Part shown: one piece after another, positions 1-8,450 of the stretch
Position numbering within the stretch: position 1 is the first letter of the stretch
Layout of the letters: the number at the start of each line of letters is the position of its first letter
Source of the DNA: Clostridiales bacterium UBA7285
Lineage (GTDB): Bacteria > Bacillota > Clostridia > Peptostreptococcales > Anaerovoracaceae
Assembly: GCA_002472145.1 (NCBI GenBank)
Contig: DKRJ01000015.1
Coordinates: 1-47,786, forward strand
DNA: 47,786 nt
Reading direction: 5' to 3'
Made by a program: the position numbers and the translations under genes
Notes under the pieces: generated by a model
Seen by the model: only the letters and a program-made list of their open reading frames with translations
What the model was told of the DNA's origin: nothing
Databases searched by the model: none

Positions 1-1558
1 GGTTTTTGTCCGCACCCCCCTTATTCAGAAAATACCTGTCGTGCGTGACCGTCAGAACAGTCCCCGGGTAGTCGAGCAGAGCGTCCTCGAACGCTTCCTT
101 AGACTCGATGTCGAGGTGGTTCGTCGGTTCGTCCAGTATCAAAACGTTAGCCTCGCCGAGCATCAGTTTCAACAGCGACAGCCTCGCCTTTTCGCCGCCG
201 GACAGTTGTCCGACAGTCCTGAACACCATGTCTCCGGTGAACAAAAAACGTCCCAGTATGCTTCGGATCTCCACGTCTTTATATCCGCGGAACTCGTCGT
301 GCACCTCGTCCATGACGGTGTTTGAGTCGTTCAGCAGCTGCTGCCCCTGATCGTAGTACCCGAACTCCACGTTCATTCCTATTTTAAGATAGCCTTCGGA
401 GGGCTGTATCTGATCCGTGATGATCTTCAGCAGTGTCGTTTTGCCGATGCCGTTGGCGCCGACTATGCAGACTCTCTCGCCCCGCTTGATGTCGAAGTTC
501 ACGCCCCTGAACAGCGTCCTGGTCCTGCCGTCCGGTCCGGGGAAATACTCGCCCAGATCCTCGCCGTAGAGGACGTCGTTCCCGCTCTTTATCTGCTGGC
601 GGAAGTGTATCTTCATCGGCCGCTTTTCGCTCTCCGGCTTACTTAGCACCTCTATGTGCGAGAGGCGCTTTTCTCGCGACGCCGCCCGCTTCGCCAGTTT
701 CTCCGTTCCGCGCTCCTTATATCGCCTGATGATGTCCTCCTGGCGTTTGATCTCATCCTGCTGCTTCGTATACGCGCGCATCTCGGCTTCCCGGTCCGCC
801 TTCTTTTTCTCCGCGAACTCGGTGTAGTTCGCCTCGCAGCACGTCATCCTGTGGTTGGAGATCTCGAAGATGTGGTCGACGATCCTGTCGAGAAAATATC
901 TGTCGTGCGAGACGACGACGATCGTCCCCTTATACCCCTTCAGATACGATTCGAGCCACTTCAGCGTGCCGATGTCGAGGTAGTTGGTCGGTTCGTCGAG
1001 GAACAGGATGTCAGGCTTGCGCAGGAGCAGCAGCGCCAAAGCGAGCCTCGTGCGTTCTCCTCCGGAGAGTGTCCCCGCCTTCTGATCGTATTTGCTCTCG
1101 CCGAAGGCCATGCTGTTAAGCACGCCCTGTATCTCGCTTCTGTATGTGTACCCGCCTCGCGCGGCGAATTCCTCCTGAAGGTCGGAGAGTTGTCTGGCGA
1201 GGCGCTCGTGGGCGTCGGCATCGCTCTCACGGCTGATGCGTCCCGACGTTTCGTTTATCTCCTTTTCCATGCGGATCAGGTCGCCGAACACAGCGTAAGC
1301 CTCCTCGATTACGGTCTTCGACTCGTCGAAGTTGTCGCGCTGCCTGAGGAAGCCGACTGTCGTGTCTTTTGCGATGAAGAAAGTCCCGGAATCCGGCTTG
1401 ATGTCGCCTGACAGGATGTTCAGGAGCGTCGACTTTCCGGCTCCGTTAGGGCCTATGACGCCTACCTTGTCTCCCTTTTCTATATGAAAAGAGACGTCCT
1501 CGAGTATGACCTCGGTGCCGTATGCCTTATTTAGTTCGGATGCAGAAAGGATTACCAA
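1..1558 (-). CDS. ABC-F family ATPase (3' end outside window)
   Basis: This is a soluble tandem ATPase of the ABC-F family, whose members act on the ribosome (translation factors or antibiotic resistance). About 519 codons are visible and the C-terminus runs off the left edge. The order is Walker A GPNGAGKST, signature LSGGERTRLALA, Walker B ILFLDEPTNYLD, a charged helical linker rich in Arg/Lys/Glu, then GANGIGKTT, LSGGEKARLSLL and VLILDEPTNHLD. There are no membrane segments. I place the start at TTG 1558, because GGAGGT lies about 6 bases upstream and the protein then begins VILSASELNKAYG, as the family does. It lies 48 bases after tsaD on the same strand, so probably in the same transcript. 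Which ABC-F subgroup it belongs to is not clear. Confidence 0.9.
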   Translation of the reverse strand, partial: MVILSASELNKAYGTEVILEDVSFHIEKGDKVGVIGPNGAGKSTLLNILSGDIKPDSGTFFIAKDTTVGFLRQRDNFDESKTVIEEAYAVFGDLIRMEKEINETSGRISRESDADAHERLARQLSDLQEEFAARGGYTYRSEIQGVLNSMAFGESKYDQKAGTLSGGERTRLALALLLLRKPDILFLDEPTNYLDIGTLKWLESYLKGYKGTIVVVSHDRYFLDRIVDHIFEISNHRMTCCEANYTEFAEKKKADREAEMRAYTKQQDEIKRQEDIIRRYKERGTEKLAKRAASREKRLSHIEVLSKPESEKRPMKIHFRQQIKSGNDVLYGEDLGEYFPGPDGRTRTLFRGVNFDIKRGERVCIVGANGIGKTTLLKIITDQIQPSEGYLKIGMNVEFGYYDQGQQLLNDSNTVMDEVHDEFRGYKDVEIRSILGRFLFTGDMVFRTVGQLSGGEKARLSLLKLMLGEANVLILDEPTNHLDIESKEAFEDALLDYPGTVLTVTHDRYFLNKGGADKN

Positions 1559-1606
1559 TCCGTACCTCCGTATCGGTTCAATGCTCGTTGTACCCGCTGT
1601 TTCCGC

Positions 1607-2644
1607 TCAGATGTTCCCGCCCGGGCAGTCCCACGGGATATCGGCGTACGCGTCCAGACAGAGATCGTCCGCACCGAGTTTTTTATACTTATAGTATCCG
1701 GCGCATGAGATCATCGCCCCGTTATCGGTGCAGAGTATTTTTTCCGGGAGGAATGATTCGATCTTCTCCCTCGCGCAGCGCTCCTTCATCACTTCGCGGA
1801 GTCTGCCGTTCGCGGAGACCCCACCCGCCATAACTATGCGCTTTTCGCCGAGTTTGTCAACCGCATCTATCGTTTTGTTTACAAGAACCTCCACAACGGC
1901 TTCCTGGAAGCCCGCTGCGATATTCGGGACGTCTATGTCCCTTCCGGCCTGGCGCTCGCTGTTTACGTAGTTCAAGACGGCTGTTTTGATGCCGCTGAAG
2001 CTGAAGTCGAAGCTGTCCTTATCCAGGTATACGCGCTTGAAGTGTATCGCGTCCCTGTCGCCTGCCATAGCGGCTTTATCGATCTTAGGTCCCCCGGGGT
2101 AGCCCAGCCCGATGACGCGCGCCACCTTATCGAATGCCTCGCCCGCGGCGTCGTCTCTCGTCTGCCCGATCAGTTCGCACGACGTGTAGTCGTTCATCCT
2201 GACCAGGCTCGTATGGCCGCCCGAAACGACGAGCGAAACGAACGGCGGTTCAAGTTCCGGGTACGTCAGGAAACTGCCGCATACGTGCCCGTACATGTGG
2301 TTGACCCCGACGAGCGGGATGCCGGAGACAAGCGAAAGCGCCTTAGCCGCCGCCACGCCTATGACGAGCGCGCCGATGAGCCCCGGGCCGTTCGTGACCG
2401 CTATCAGATCTATGTCGCCGAGAGAAACGTCCGCGTCGGAAAGCGCGCGGTCTATCACCCGGTTCACGTTCACGAGGTGGTTGCGCGACGCTATTTCAGG
2501 CACTACTCCGCCGTATTTCGTATGTATGTCGATCTGCGAGCTTATGACGCTGCTCAGTATCGCGCGTCCGTCCGCAGTCACGGAGGCGGCAGTCTCGTCG
2601 CAGCTCGATTCTATTCCCAGTGTGAGAAAACTTCCGTTTTTCAT
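1607..2644 (-). CDS. tsaD: tRNA N6-adenosine threonylcarbamoyltransferase TsaD
   Basis: TsaD transfers the threonylcarbamoyl group from threonylcarbamoyl-AMP to A37 of ANN-decoding tRNAs, working with TsaB and TsaE. The 345-residue protein has the family N-terminus LGIESSCDETAASV, the metal-binding region NHMYGHVCGSFL, VVSGGHTSL, the GYPGGPKID segment and the ASKHA-fold motif MAGGVSANGRLR. Length and motifs are normal for the family. The ATG start lies one base after the rimI stop codon, so the two are translationally coupled. It closes a compact tsaE-tsaB-rimI-tsaD cluster, which is a common arrangement in Bacillota. Confidence 0.97.
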   Translation of the reverse strand: MKNGSFLTLGIESSCDETAASVTADGRAILSSVISSQIDIHTKYGGVVPEIASRNHLVNVNRVIDRALSDADVSLGDIDLIAVTNGPGLIGALVIGVAAAKALSLVSGIPLVGVNHMYGHVCGSFLTYPELEPPFVSLVVSGGHTSLVRMNDYTSCELIGQTRDDAAGEAFDKVARVIGLGYPGGPKIDKAAMAGDRDAIHFKRVYLDKDSFDFSFSGIKTAVLNYVNSERQAGRDIDVPNIAAGFQEAVVEVLVNKTIDAVDKLGEKRIVMAGGVSANGRLREVMKERCAREKIESFLPEKILCTDNGAMISCAGYYKYKKLGADDLCLDAYADIPWDCPGGNI

Positions 2645-2645
2645 G

Positions 2646-3122
2646 CTACAGTTCCCTGCTCATCAGAACAGCGTCTTCCTTAGGATCGTCATAATATCCG
2701 GTCCGTCTGCCTACCTCGGCAAATCCGGCTTTGGCGTAAAAAGCCCTCGCCGCCTCGTTGCTCTCGCGCACCTCCAGATCCCATCTCGTCACGCCTGCCG
2801 CGACTGTGGAATACAGGACCGTCCTCATCAGCAGGCTGGCCACCCGGCGCTTTCTGTAGTCCAGGGCGACGGCGACGTTGTTTATCTGGCATTCCGTTCC
2901 GATAGTCCAGAATCCTATATATCCGATGACGCGGCCCTTCAGTTCGGCGACGACGTACATCGAGAGGTCGTTTTTCAGCATGTCGTCGTAGATCATGGCT
3001 TCCGTCCACGGCGACGAAAAACTTTCCTGCTCGATTATCGCTATCTCCTCGATGTCGCGGGCCTCGCCCTTTCGTATCAGGACTTCCTGTATAGTCTCCG
3101 CGTTATCCTTATTCTCGTCCAA
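2646..3122 (-). CDS. rimI: Ribosomal protein S18-alanine N-acetyltransferase RimI-like
   Basis: This is a GNAT-fold acetyltransferase of about 158 residues, of the RimI type that acetylates the N-terminal alanine of ribosomal protein S18. Visible features are the opening RKGEARDIEEIAIIEQESF, the acetyl-CoA loop region YRKRRVASLLMRTVL (degenerate relative to the usual RxxGxG/A), and the C-terminal strand LEVRESNEAARAFYAKAGF. The frame opens upstream at TTG 3149, but TTG 3122 has GGGAG 8 bases ahead and overlaps the tsaB stop by only 14 bases, so I chose it. Its position between tsaB and tsaD supports RimI over other GNAT families. Confidence 0.88.
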   Translation of the reverse strand: MDENKDNAETIQEVLIRKGEARDIEEIAIIEQESFSSPWTEAMIYDDMLKNDLSMYVVAELKGRVIGYIGFWTIGTECQINNVAVALDYRKRRVASLLMRTVLYSTVAAGVTRWDLEVRESNEAARAFYAKAGFAEVGRRTGYYDDPKEDAVLMSREL

Positions 3123-3837
3123 AATGTCCGCTCCCGCGAAATCTCGCAAGTTTCTCGCGGCGCATCCTCTCGAGCGTTCCGTCCTCGAGTTTCTGTTCCG
3201 CTTCAGCTTTTCTCATATAGTCAGGCAGAAGTTCCTCATAACTCACGGTCAGGCCCTGCCTGTAAAGTTTTTCTCCCAGCCTGCAGACTCGCTCCGCGCT
3301 CTGGAGCCTTTCGTCCTCAGGCGCGATCACGGCATCCCCGAGTTCGCTTCTGTAGGCGTCCGTACCGTCTCCGAACCAGACGACGTCGTCAAAGCCCTCT
3401 GCGGCGCCCATGATATCGGTGAGCATATACGGTCCCGGCTCAACTATGCCGGATCCGTCATTTCCGTAAAGCGCTCCGTAGACCTGCCCACGCCTGGCGT
3501 TGAAAATAACGGCGGCCTTCCGCTTTTCCGATGCGAGTTCTCTGAAAGTCTCCAGAGAACCGACAGGAACGCACGGGATATCGAGCGCCTGAGCAATCGT
3601 CCTGCCCGTCGTGACGCCGATCCTGATGCCGGTGAACGAGCCCGGGCCGACAGACACGGCCACGGCGTCCAGGTCCCTCATGTTCCGTCCGCTTTCGGCC
3701 ATGAGATCGGCGATCATCGGGTCGATGTTCTTAAGCTGGCCCATGATCTCGTCAGTCGAACGCGACGTTATTTTTCTGCCGTCCGCGAGCGCGCACGACC
3801 CGCGCGGCCCCGTCGTTTCAATTCCCAGGATCAGCAT
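3109..3837 (-). CDS. tsaB: tRNA threonylcarbamoyladenosine biosynthesis protein TsaB
   Basis: TsaB is the non-catalytic ASKHA partner that forms the heterodimer with TsaD for t6A synthesis. The 242-residue protein starts MLILGIETTGPRGSCAL and has the diagnostic segment VSVGPGSFTGIRIGVTTGR and then GSLETF, followed by a variable C-terminal half (normal length 220-240). The start overlaps the end of tsaE by 7 bases and its end overlaps rimI, so the four t6A-cluster genes are read as one coupled unit. Confidence 0.95.
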   Translation of the reverse strand: MLILGIETTGPRGSCALADGRKITSRSTDEIMGQLKNIDPMIADLMAESGRNMRDLDAVAVSVGPGSFTGIRIGVTTGRTIAQALDIPCVPVGSLETFRELASEKRKAAVIFNARRGQVYGALYGNDGSGIVEPGPYMLTDIMGAAEGFDDVVWFGDGTDAYRSELGDAVIAPEDERLQSAERVCRLGEKLYRQGLTVSYEELLPDYMRKAEAEQKLEDGTLERMRREKLARFRGSGHFGRE

Positions 3838-4274
3838 TGCTGCAGTTCTCCTATGCTGAACGAGCAGCGGTATATCCGCTCGCCCTCGTTTTTACCGTAT
3901 TCTATGAAAATGGCTTTAGTGTCGTCGGGCAGGATCTCCGCGATGCGGTCGGCCCATTCGATCACGCACACGCCGTTCATGTAGAAATATTCCTCGACGC
4001 CGGCCTGGAAGACGTCCTCACCGCCTTCGAGCCTGTACGCGTCAAAATGAAAAAGCGGCAGCCTGCCGCTGCGGTATTCGTTTACGATCGTAAAAGTAGG
4101 GCTCGTGATCATCTCTTTGACGCCGAGCCCTTCAGCGATATATCCGGTGAGAGTCGTCTTCCCCGTGCCGAGGTCGCCTATCAGCGCGACGACGTCGCCG
4201 GCCCTGAGCCGGTCCGCGAGCGCATGCCCGAATTTTTCGGTGTCGCGCTCGTCTTTAATAAAGTATTCTTTCAT
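3831..4274 (-). CDS. tsaE: tRNA threonylcarbamoyladenosine biosynthesis ATPase TsaE
   Basis: TsaE is the small P-loop ATPase that resets the TsaBD complex after each t6A modification. The 147-residue sequence has Walker A GDLGTGKTTL, the TSPTFTIVNEY segment, HFDAYRL, and the late family motif VIEWADRI. The length is typical. The ATG at 4274 overlaps the stop codon of the upstream PepV-like gene (ATGA arrangement), and its own end overlaps tsaB, so translation of all of these genes is coupled. Confidence 0.96.
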   Translation of the reverse strand: MKEYFIKDERDTEKFGHALADRLRAGDVVALIGDLGTGKTTLTGYIAEGLGVKEMITSPTFTIVNEYRSGRLPLFHFDAYRLEGGEDVFQAGVEEYFYMNGVCVIEWADRIAEILPDDTKAIFIEYGKNEGERIYRCSFSIGELQQC

Positions 4275-5509
4275 AGTTCCGAAGCGAGGACGCGGAGCGC
4301 GTCGGCGTAGTGCTTTGTCAGTTCCTGAAGCCCGCAGTCGTCGGTGACCGGAAGCAGCGACGGTTCGTCGTCTATCTTCACTATCCCCATACCGTAGCGG
4401 TCAGTGATCTCCGCGATCCCGGCGTACACGTCCTCCGGGCTTGACGAGACCGGGTATATGACGCGCGTCGAAAAAGTCACGGATCTCTCATCCGCGCGGA
4501 CGCGCCACGTATTCCATTCCAAAGCGCCCGAAGCGTCGTCCGGCACAGCGCATCCTATGCGGCTTCCGTCCGTATCGCTGCCGATGTGATCGTTATAGAA
4601 CGCGACCGTGTCGTTTATCTCTTCGCTCGCGAAATTGAGGCGCCCCAGGAACTCCGTCAGGACAGCGATCGCGTCGCCGCGGGCATCCCCTCCGCCGGCG
4701 CATTCGCTCCCCGTTGTTTTGCCGCCTTCAGGCGCATTACCGCTTTCAGGCGCTTCGGCGCCTTCTTTGAATTCCGAGAGTATCTCGAGGCTCTTTCCGG
4801 TGCCGCGGCACTTTACGGGTGACGTCGGGGAGTTGTATTCCGCCGCCTTTGCGCGGATGATATCGTAAGTTTCGGCATCGGGCGAATTTACGACGGCCCT
4901 CGCCCTCCGCGCGCGGGAGTCGGGCGATCCGTCTCCGTCGAGAGACCTGAGCGCCAGACCCTTCGTCTTCATGGCCGAAAACTTGCGCACTATATCAAAG
5001 GTGAGCACGCCTCTGCGCGTAAGAGTTCGGAGCTCACTGCTGCTGACTGTGCGCTCTTTCCCCGCGCCGTCATCGTGCCCGCATCCTGAGTCCCTCCCGG
5101 CCGTCTCGCGCTTCTTGCGCCCGGAGCCGTCATCAGGCTCGACGCGTATCGCCACCGGCAGTTCGACCCCGGCGTTTTTCAGCGCTTTTACGGCGAACAA
5201 AACAGCCGCCGCGTCACCTGGGCTCGTCCGGACGCTGAGGATCCTGTCTTTTTCCTCATTCAGCCCCGTGTTCCCGGCCGCGTCAGAGTTCAGTCCCTTG
5301 TCCGCGACCGCGTCAGAGTTCAGTCCCTTGTCTGCGGCCGCGTCAGAGCTCAGTCCTATCTTCTCTGCCGCGTCAAAAAAATACGCAAGCGCTTCCTCCG
5401 TCCACGGCGCGCCTGCGCCGTTCATTTCCGGAGCAGCGCCCGCGAGACCTTCGGCAAATGCGGATTCCTCCGCAAAATTTTTTTCTGCTGTATCCAGATA
5501 TTCCTTCAT
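4271..5509 (-). CDS. Degenerate M20 (PepV-like) dipeptidase homologue, probable pseudoenzyme
   Basis: The 412-residue protein can be followed along M20 dipeptidases of the PepV type, but the catalytic parts are gone. It keeps ALAYFFDAAEKIGL (N-terminal helix), GDAAAVLFAVKALKNAG (the helix that normally follows DDKGP), FLGRLN...AFYNDHIGSDTDG, and VIYPVSSSPEDVYAGI...PVTDD. The metal-binding HxD region is missing, DDKGP reads SPGDA, the EE motif is not intact, and the chain stops before the C-terminal segment that holds the last histidine. Low-complexity stretches rich in Ala, Gly, Asp and Glu, and a 10-residue tandem repeat, replace the lost parts. The stop overlaps the tsaE start. The assignment rests on my alignment by eye. 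The alternative is an unrelated low-complexity protein. Confidence 0.6.
   Translation of the reverse strand: MKEYLDTAEKNFAEESAFAEGLAGAAPEMNGAGAPWTEEALAYFFDAAEKIGLSSDAAADKGLNSDAVADKGLNSDAAGNTGLNEEKDRILSVRTSPGDAAAVLFAVKALKNAGVELPVAIRVEPDDGSGRKKRETAGRDSGCGHDDGAGKERTVSSSELRTLTRRGVLTFDIVRKFSAMKTKGLALRSLDGDGSPDSRARRARAVVNSPDAETYDIIRAKAAEYNSPTSPVKCRGTGKSLEILSEFKEGAEAPESGNAPEGGKTTGSECAGGGDARGDAIAVLTEFLGRLNFASEEINDTVAFYNDHIGSDTDGSRIGCAVPDDASGALEWNTWRVRADERSVTFSTRVIYPVSSSPEDVYAGIAEITDRYGMGIVKIDDEPSLLPVTDDCGLQELTKHYADALRVLASEL
5266..5360. repeat. In-frame tandem repeat, 30-bp unit
   Basis: About three copies of a 30-base unit containing gtcagagttcagtccc lie inside the PepV-like gene and encode GLxSDAxADK-type decapeptides. 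The copies differ at few positions, which suggests recent expansion. Confidence 0.8.
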
Positions 5510-5597
5510 AGTCCGTTTCCCGGCAGGAGCGGGGACGGAGCCCCGACATTCCCGGCCGCCGCCGAGACCTGTACAGCCACGGCGCGGTTTCTCCGAT

Positions 5598-5822
5598 CTA
5601 CTCTACCGCCTGAACGCCCTTGACCTCAGGGACCTGCTCCTGAAGGATCTGCTTTACGACGCCCTCGATAGTCATGCGCGCGCCCATGCATCCGGCGCAG
5701 TGTCCTTTAAGTCTCACCTGAACGATGTTGTCATCGGTGATGCCTACGTATTCGATGTCTCCTCCGTCCTGACGAAGGAAAGGTCTTATCTGTTCCAGCG
5801 CTGCGTTGATTTTTTCTTCCAC
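5598..5822 (-). CDS. NifU C-terminal-domain-like Fe-S scaffold protein
   Basis: This is a 74-residue protein consisting only of the NifU C-terminal (Nfu) domain, a scaffold or carrier for Fe-S clusters. It shows the family features LRQDGGDIEYVGI near the N-terminus, VRLKGHCAGCMGA with the cluster-binding CxxC pair at about residues 42-45, and a C-terminal VPEVKGVQAV. Stand-alone versions of this size are frequent in Clostridia. It stands 88 bases upstream of the PepV-like gene. A GC-rich hairpin without a T-run lies between them, so co-transcription is possible. Confidence 0.93.
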   Translation of the reverse strand: MEEKINAALEQIRPFLRQDGGDIEYVGITDDNIVQVRLKGHCAGCMGARMTIEGVVKQILQEQVPEVKGVQAVE

Positions 5823-6003
5823 GATATTTCATCCTTTCTTTATCGCCGCTTTTCCGCGGCCAAAGTCCGACTCTGCATATTTACCCGCCTGACGGCAGAT
5901 TCAAATCACATGCGGAAATATTCCGCATATGTAAAAATTATACTATACATGCCCCGCACGCGCAAGGAAGCCCGCCTTTGCGCGCTCCGCCGCGCGTGCT
6001 GCA

Positions 6004-6489
6004 CTATGTCCGGAAAATCTCCTTCCGGTTCCTCTCCAGGATCTTTCCGAGTATCACGCCCATCACTCCGGCCGAGAGCAGTTCGCCCGCGCCGACTGTC
6101 AGCATCATCAGGGGTATCGGGAGTTCCATCCCGTAGGCGTACTTCAATACGAACGGCACGACGATCGTATTCGCCGCGATCGGAGGTATCGGCGCCAGGT
6201 ATATGGACTTCTTCCTGAGCAGATATGTTCCGCCCGCTCCGGCCAGCGTCGCCAGACTCCCGAAGATCACGTCCGGCACGACCGCTCCACCCAGGACATT
6301 TCCTACGAGGCACCCGACAAAAAGACCGGGTATCGCGGCAGGTGTGAAATACGGCAGGATCGTCATCGCCTCAGCGAACCTCACCTGCACGTTCCCGAAA
6401 CCCAGCGGCGCGAAAACCACGGTCAAAACGACGTACGCCGCGGCGATCAGCGCCGCCTGCGTAAGAAAAAGCAATTTTGAATTTTTCAT
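6004..6489 (-). CDS. queT: QueT-type ECF substrate-binding protein (queuosine precursor uptake)
   Basis: This 161-residue integral membrane protein of the QueT family is an S-component that uses a shared ECF module to import queuosine precursors. About five hydrophobic segments are visible. Family signatures are VFAPLGFGNVQVRFAEA near residue 30, then LFVGCLVGNVLGG and DVIFGSLATL. A preQ1-I riboswitch-like leader sits directly over its ribosome binding site, which supports the substrate. It follows the second EcfT gene, but a TATAAT at 6564-6569 suggests that it also has its own promoter. Confidence 0.9.
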   Translation of the reverse strand: MKNSKLLFLTQAALIAAAYVVLTVVFAPLGFGNVQVRFAEAMTILPYFTPAAIPGLFVGCLVGNVLGGAVVPDVIFGSLATLAGAGGTYLLRKKSIYLAPIPPIAANTIVVPFVLKYAYGMELPIPLMMLTVGAGELLSAGVMGVILGKILERNRKEIFRT

Positions 6490-6499
6490 AACTATAGTT

Positions 6500-6541
6500 C
6501 TCCCTGGTTTTTATTTACGAGGGGATGGCTTCAAACCCTCG
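6500..6541 (-). promoter_or_regulatory. preQ1-I riboswitch candidate upstream of queT
   Basis: Read on the minus strand, a P1 stem (CGAGGG pairs with CCCTCG) closes a loop GTTTGAAGCCATC that matches the preQ1-I loop pattern GTTxxAGCxA. An A-rich tail (TAAATAAAAACC) and then GGGAG follow. The tail overlaps the Shine-Dalgarno of queT, so ligand binding would hide the ribosome binding site. Pattern and gene context agree. I could not run a covariance model. Confidence 0.75.
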
Positions 6542-6563
6542 GCGGCCGTGCGCCGCAGTTCGT

Positions 6564-6569
6564 ATTATA
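6564..6569 (-). promoter_or_regulatory. Candidate -10 element for queT
   Basis: TATAAT on the minus strand lies just after the ecfT2 stop and about 25 bases before the preQ1 aptamer. No convincing -35 hexamer is visible 17 bases upstream. Confidence 0.35.
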
Positions 6570-7454
6570 TCACACTACGCCCTTGCGCGCCCGCGCGAAT
6601 CTGATCTCGCCGGCGATCTGCAGGATCATCGGCGTGAGGCACATCAGCGCGTAAGCAAAATAAAAGACGAACGAAGCCGGAGTGATCCTGTTCATAACGA
6701 TAGTCGGTCTGTACAGTATGCGCGTCTGGTCGAGCATCGCGCCGGCCGACACGATAGAAACGCAGAGGAAGAAGAACAAGACAAAACTTCTGTCTCTGTA
6801 GTCGAAGCGGTAGATCGAAAACGCCGTCCGCCCGCGCAGCGTATACCCGCGGCTCTTCATCGAGTCGGCCGCGTCGGCCATGGTCTCGATCACCCACGTC
6901 AGAACGATAGAAAAGATGCGCGCGCGGTTCGCAATCCTCCTCGGGATGCTGCCCTGCCCGGCGCCCCTGCCGACGCCCTTCAGAGCTTCGTTTACCGAGC
7001 GGGATCTCGCTCCGATGCGGGGAACCGTCCTCAACAGGATCGAAAAATAGAGCGAAAGCCTGGGCGATATCCGCCCGAACAGATAGACGACTTTGTCCGA
7101 CGATACGACACAGTGCATGCAGAAGATCCACATGACGACAGACGCCGCCTTAGTCGCGATGACGAGGCCCGAAACTATCGACTCGAGTGTGATTTTGTTG
7201 CCTGCGAAATTGACCCCCAGATCCGTCACCCCGAAATGGTTGTAGGCGGAATAGAACCACGCGTACAGAATGATCAGTACGAGAAGGACGACGTCAAAAA
7301 TCAGCCCGCGCCGTCCCCCGAGATAGACGGAATACGCGAATGACGCGCCGTATCCGATCAAAAGGAACACCGGCTGGTTGAAAGTTATCGCGGCAGTTAT
7401 TACCGCTGCAAAGAATATGAAATTGACAGCCGGGTGCCACGAATCGAACCGCAT
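6570..7454 (-). CDS. ECF transporter transmembrane component EcfT, second copy
   Basis: EcfT scaffolds couple the ATPases of an energy-coupling factor transporter to the substrate-binding S component. The 294-residue protein starts MRFDSWHPAVNFIFF and has about five membrane segments. The cytoplasmic coupling helices carry the two family Arg motifs, seen here in PRIGARSRSVNEAL and DSMKSRGYTLRGR. ATG 7454 overlaps the S-component stop (TGATG), so they are coupled. GTG 7457 is an alternative start. It resembles ecfT1 at 10.1-11.0 kb over its whole length, so the transporter locus contains two T components, probably from duplication. Confidence 0.9.
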   Translation of the reverse strand: MRFDSWHPAVNFIFFAAVITAAITFNQPVFLLIGYGASFAYSVYLGGRRGLIFDVVLLVLIILYAWFYSAYNHFGVTDLGVNFAGNKITLESIVSGLVIATKAASVVMWIFCMHCVVSSDKVVYLFGRISPRLSLYFSILLRTVPRIGARSRSVNEALKGVGRGAGQGSIPRRIANRARIFSIVLTWVIETMADAADSMKSRGYTLRGRTAFSIYRFDYRDRSFVLFFFLCVSIVSAGAMLDQTRILYRPTIVMNRITPASFVFYFAYALMCLTPMILQIAGEIRFARARKGVV

Positions 7455-8347
7455 CACTCGGCCTCCAGCACACCGTATTTCTTCTTCACCCTGTCAAGTT
7501 TCTCCAGCAGAGGCTGCGATACGAGCAGCAGCGTCACAGCGGTCGCGATCGACTGCATCACGTTGACCGGCAGCCCGGACAGATAAATCGCCGCGGCGGA
7601 TCCCTTTGTTATCTCCGTAGTCATGAGGAAGAGAGCGCACGTGTCGAGCAGCGGCCCTATCACGCATAAATACAGCACGCCGCCAAAAATCGCCAGCGGG
7701 ACGCGCTTCCGCGAGAGCCAGCCTTTCTGGTAGAAAAGACCGCCGAGGAACCCCGCCAGGCCCATCGTGAACATCTGCCACGGCGTCCACGCTCCCTGTC
7801 CGAAAACAAAATTCGACACAAAGGCCGAGATCGCACCGCTCAGGAATCCCGCCTCAGGCCCGAGCGCCACTCCCGTTATGATGACGATGCCGTAGATAGG
7901 CTTGAAGTTCGGGGCCCAGATGAACGCGATCCTCGAAACGACCGCCAGACCGCTCATCACAGCTATCGTGACGAGTTCCTTCGGCTGCGGCTTCCTGTTT
8001 TCGAACAGCGCAAAAAACGGGATCATCGTGATAACGATGATCAGAACGCTCGCGAGGTAATAACTCCGCCCCGCGAACCTGACGCTGAACCATATCGTGA
8101 GCGCGATCAAAGCAAATACTGCGATAAATGAGATCGTCGTCCTGCGGCTGAATTTCCGCTTCGGCCCGCGTCCGCTCACTTTGCCGCCGCCGACTCGTAT
8201 CCTCGTGTCTTCCGCGTTCCCGGCCGTTTCCGCGTTTCCGGCCGCTTCGGCGCTTCCGGGTCCCGCAGCCTTTACGGATCCTGCGGCAGTTTCGGCTGCG
8301 GCCGCTTCGTCTGTTCCCTGGTTGTCCTTATAGATCTCTTCGTCCAA
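7454..8347 (-). CDS. ECF transporter S component, candidate cobalamin/corrinoid (CbrT-like)
   Basis: This is an integral membrane substrate-binding subunit of about 297 residues. An N-terminal Ala/Glu/Gly-rich tail (to about residue 65) is followed by about seven hydrophobic segments, including YGIVIITGVALGPEAGFLSG and WTPWQMFTMGLAGFLGGL, the aromatic-rich signature of ECF S components. I choose TTG 8347, because GGGGGAG lies 8 bases upstream. The longer frame from ATG 8392 has no ribosome site and begins inside a GC hairpin. The location between a fused EcfAA' and EcfT, behind a cobalamin riboswitch, suggests corrinoid as substrate. This is an inference from context. Confidence 0.8.
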   Translation of the reverse strand: MDEEIYKDNQGTDEAAAAETAAGSVKAAGPGSAEAAGNAETAGNAEDTRIRVGGGKVSGRGPKRKFSRRTTISFIAVFALIALTIWFSVRFAGRSYYLASVLIIVITMIPFFALFENRKPQPKELVTIAVMSGLAVVSRIAFIWAPNFKPIYGIVIITGVALGPEAGFLSGAISAFVSNFVFGQGAWTPWQMFTMGLAGFLGGLFYQKGWLSRKRVPLAIFGGVLYLCVIGPLLDTCALFLMTTEITKGSAAAIYLSGLPVNVMQSIATAVTLLLVSQPLLEKLDRVKKKYGVLEAE

Positions 8348-8450
8348 ATTAGTTCTCCCCCGGCGCGGCATTTCCGCGCCGCGACGGCTCATTTATTTTG
8401 CGTCGCCGCTGCATAACCGTGCGGCGGCGTTTTCGCGCCGCGACGGCGCG

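Noticed and set aside
656..1411. Long plus-strand frame (251 codons)
   Set aside because: It is the antisense shadow of the ABC-F gene, with no ribosome site and no family-like sequence.
4971..6218. Plus-strand frame of 415 codons
   Set aside because: It runs antisense over the PepV-like gene, the NifU-like gene and part of queT. Ser/Pro/Arg-rich, without domain-like text.
8353..8450. GC-rich palindromes between EcfAA' and the S component as a terminator
   Set aside because: The hairpins have no T-run, and the S component shows no promoter of its own. They are more likely read through or processed.
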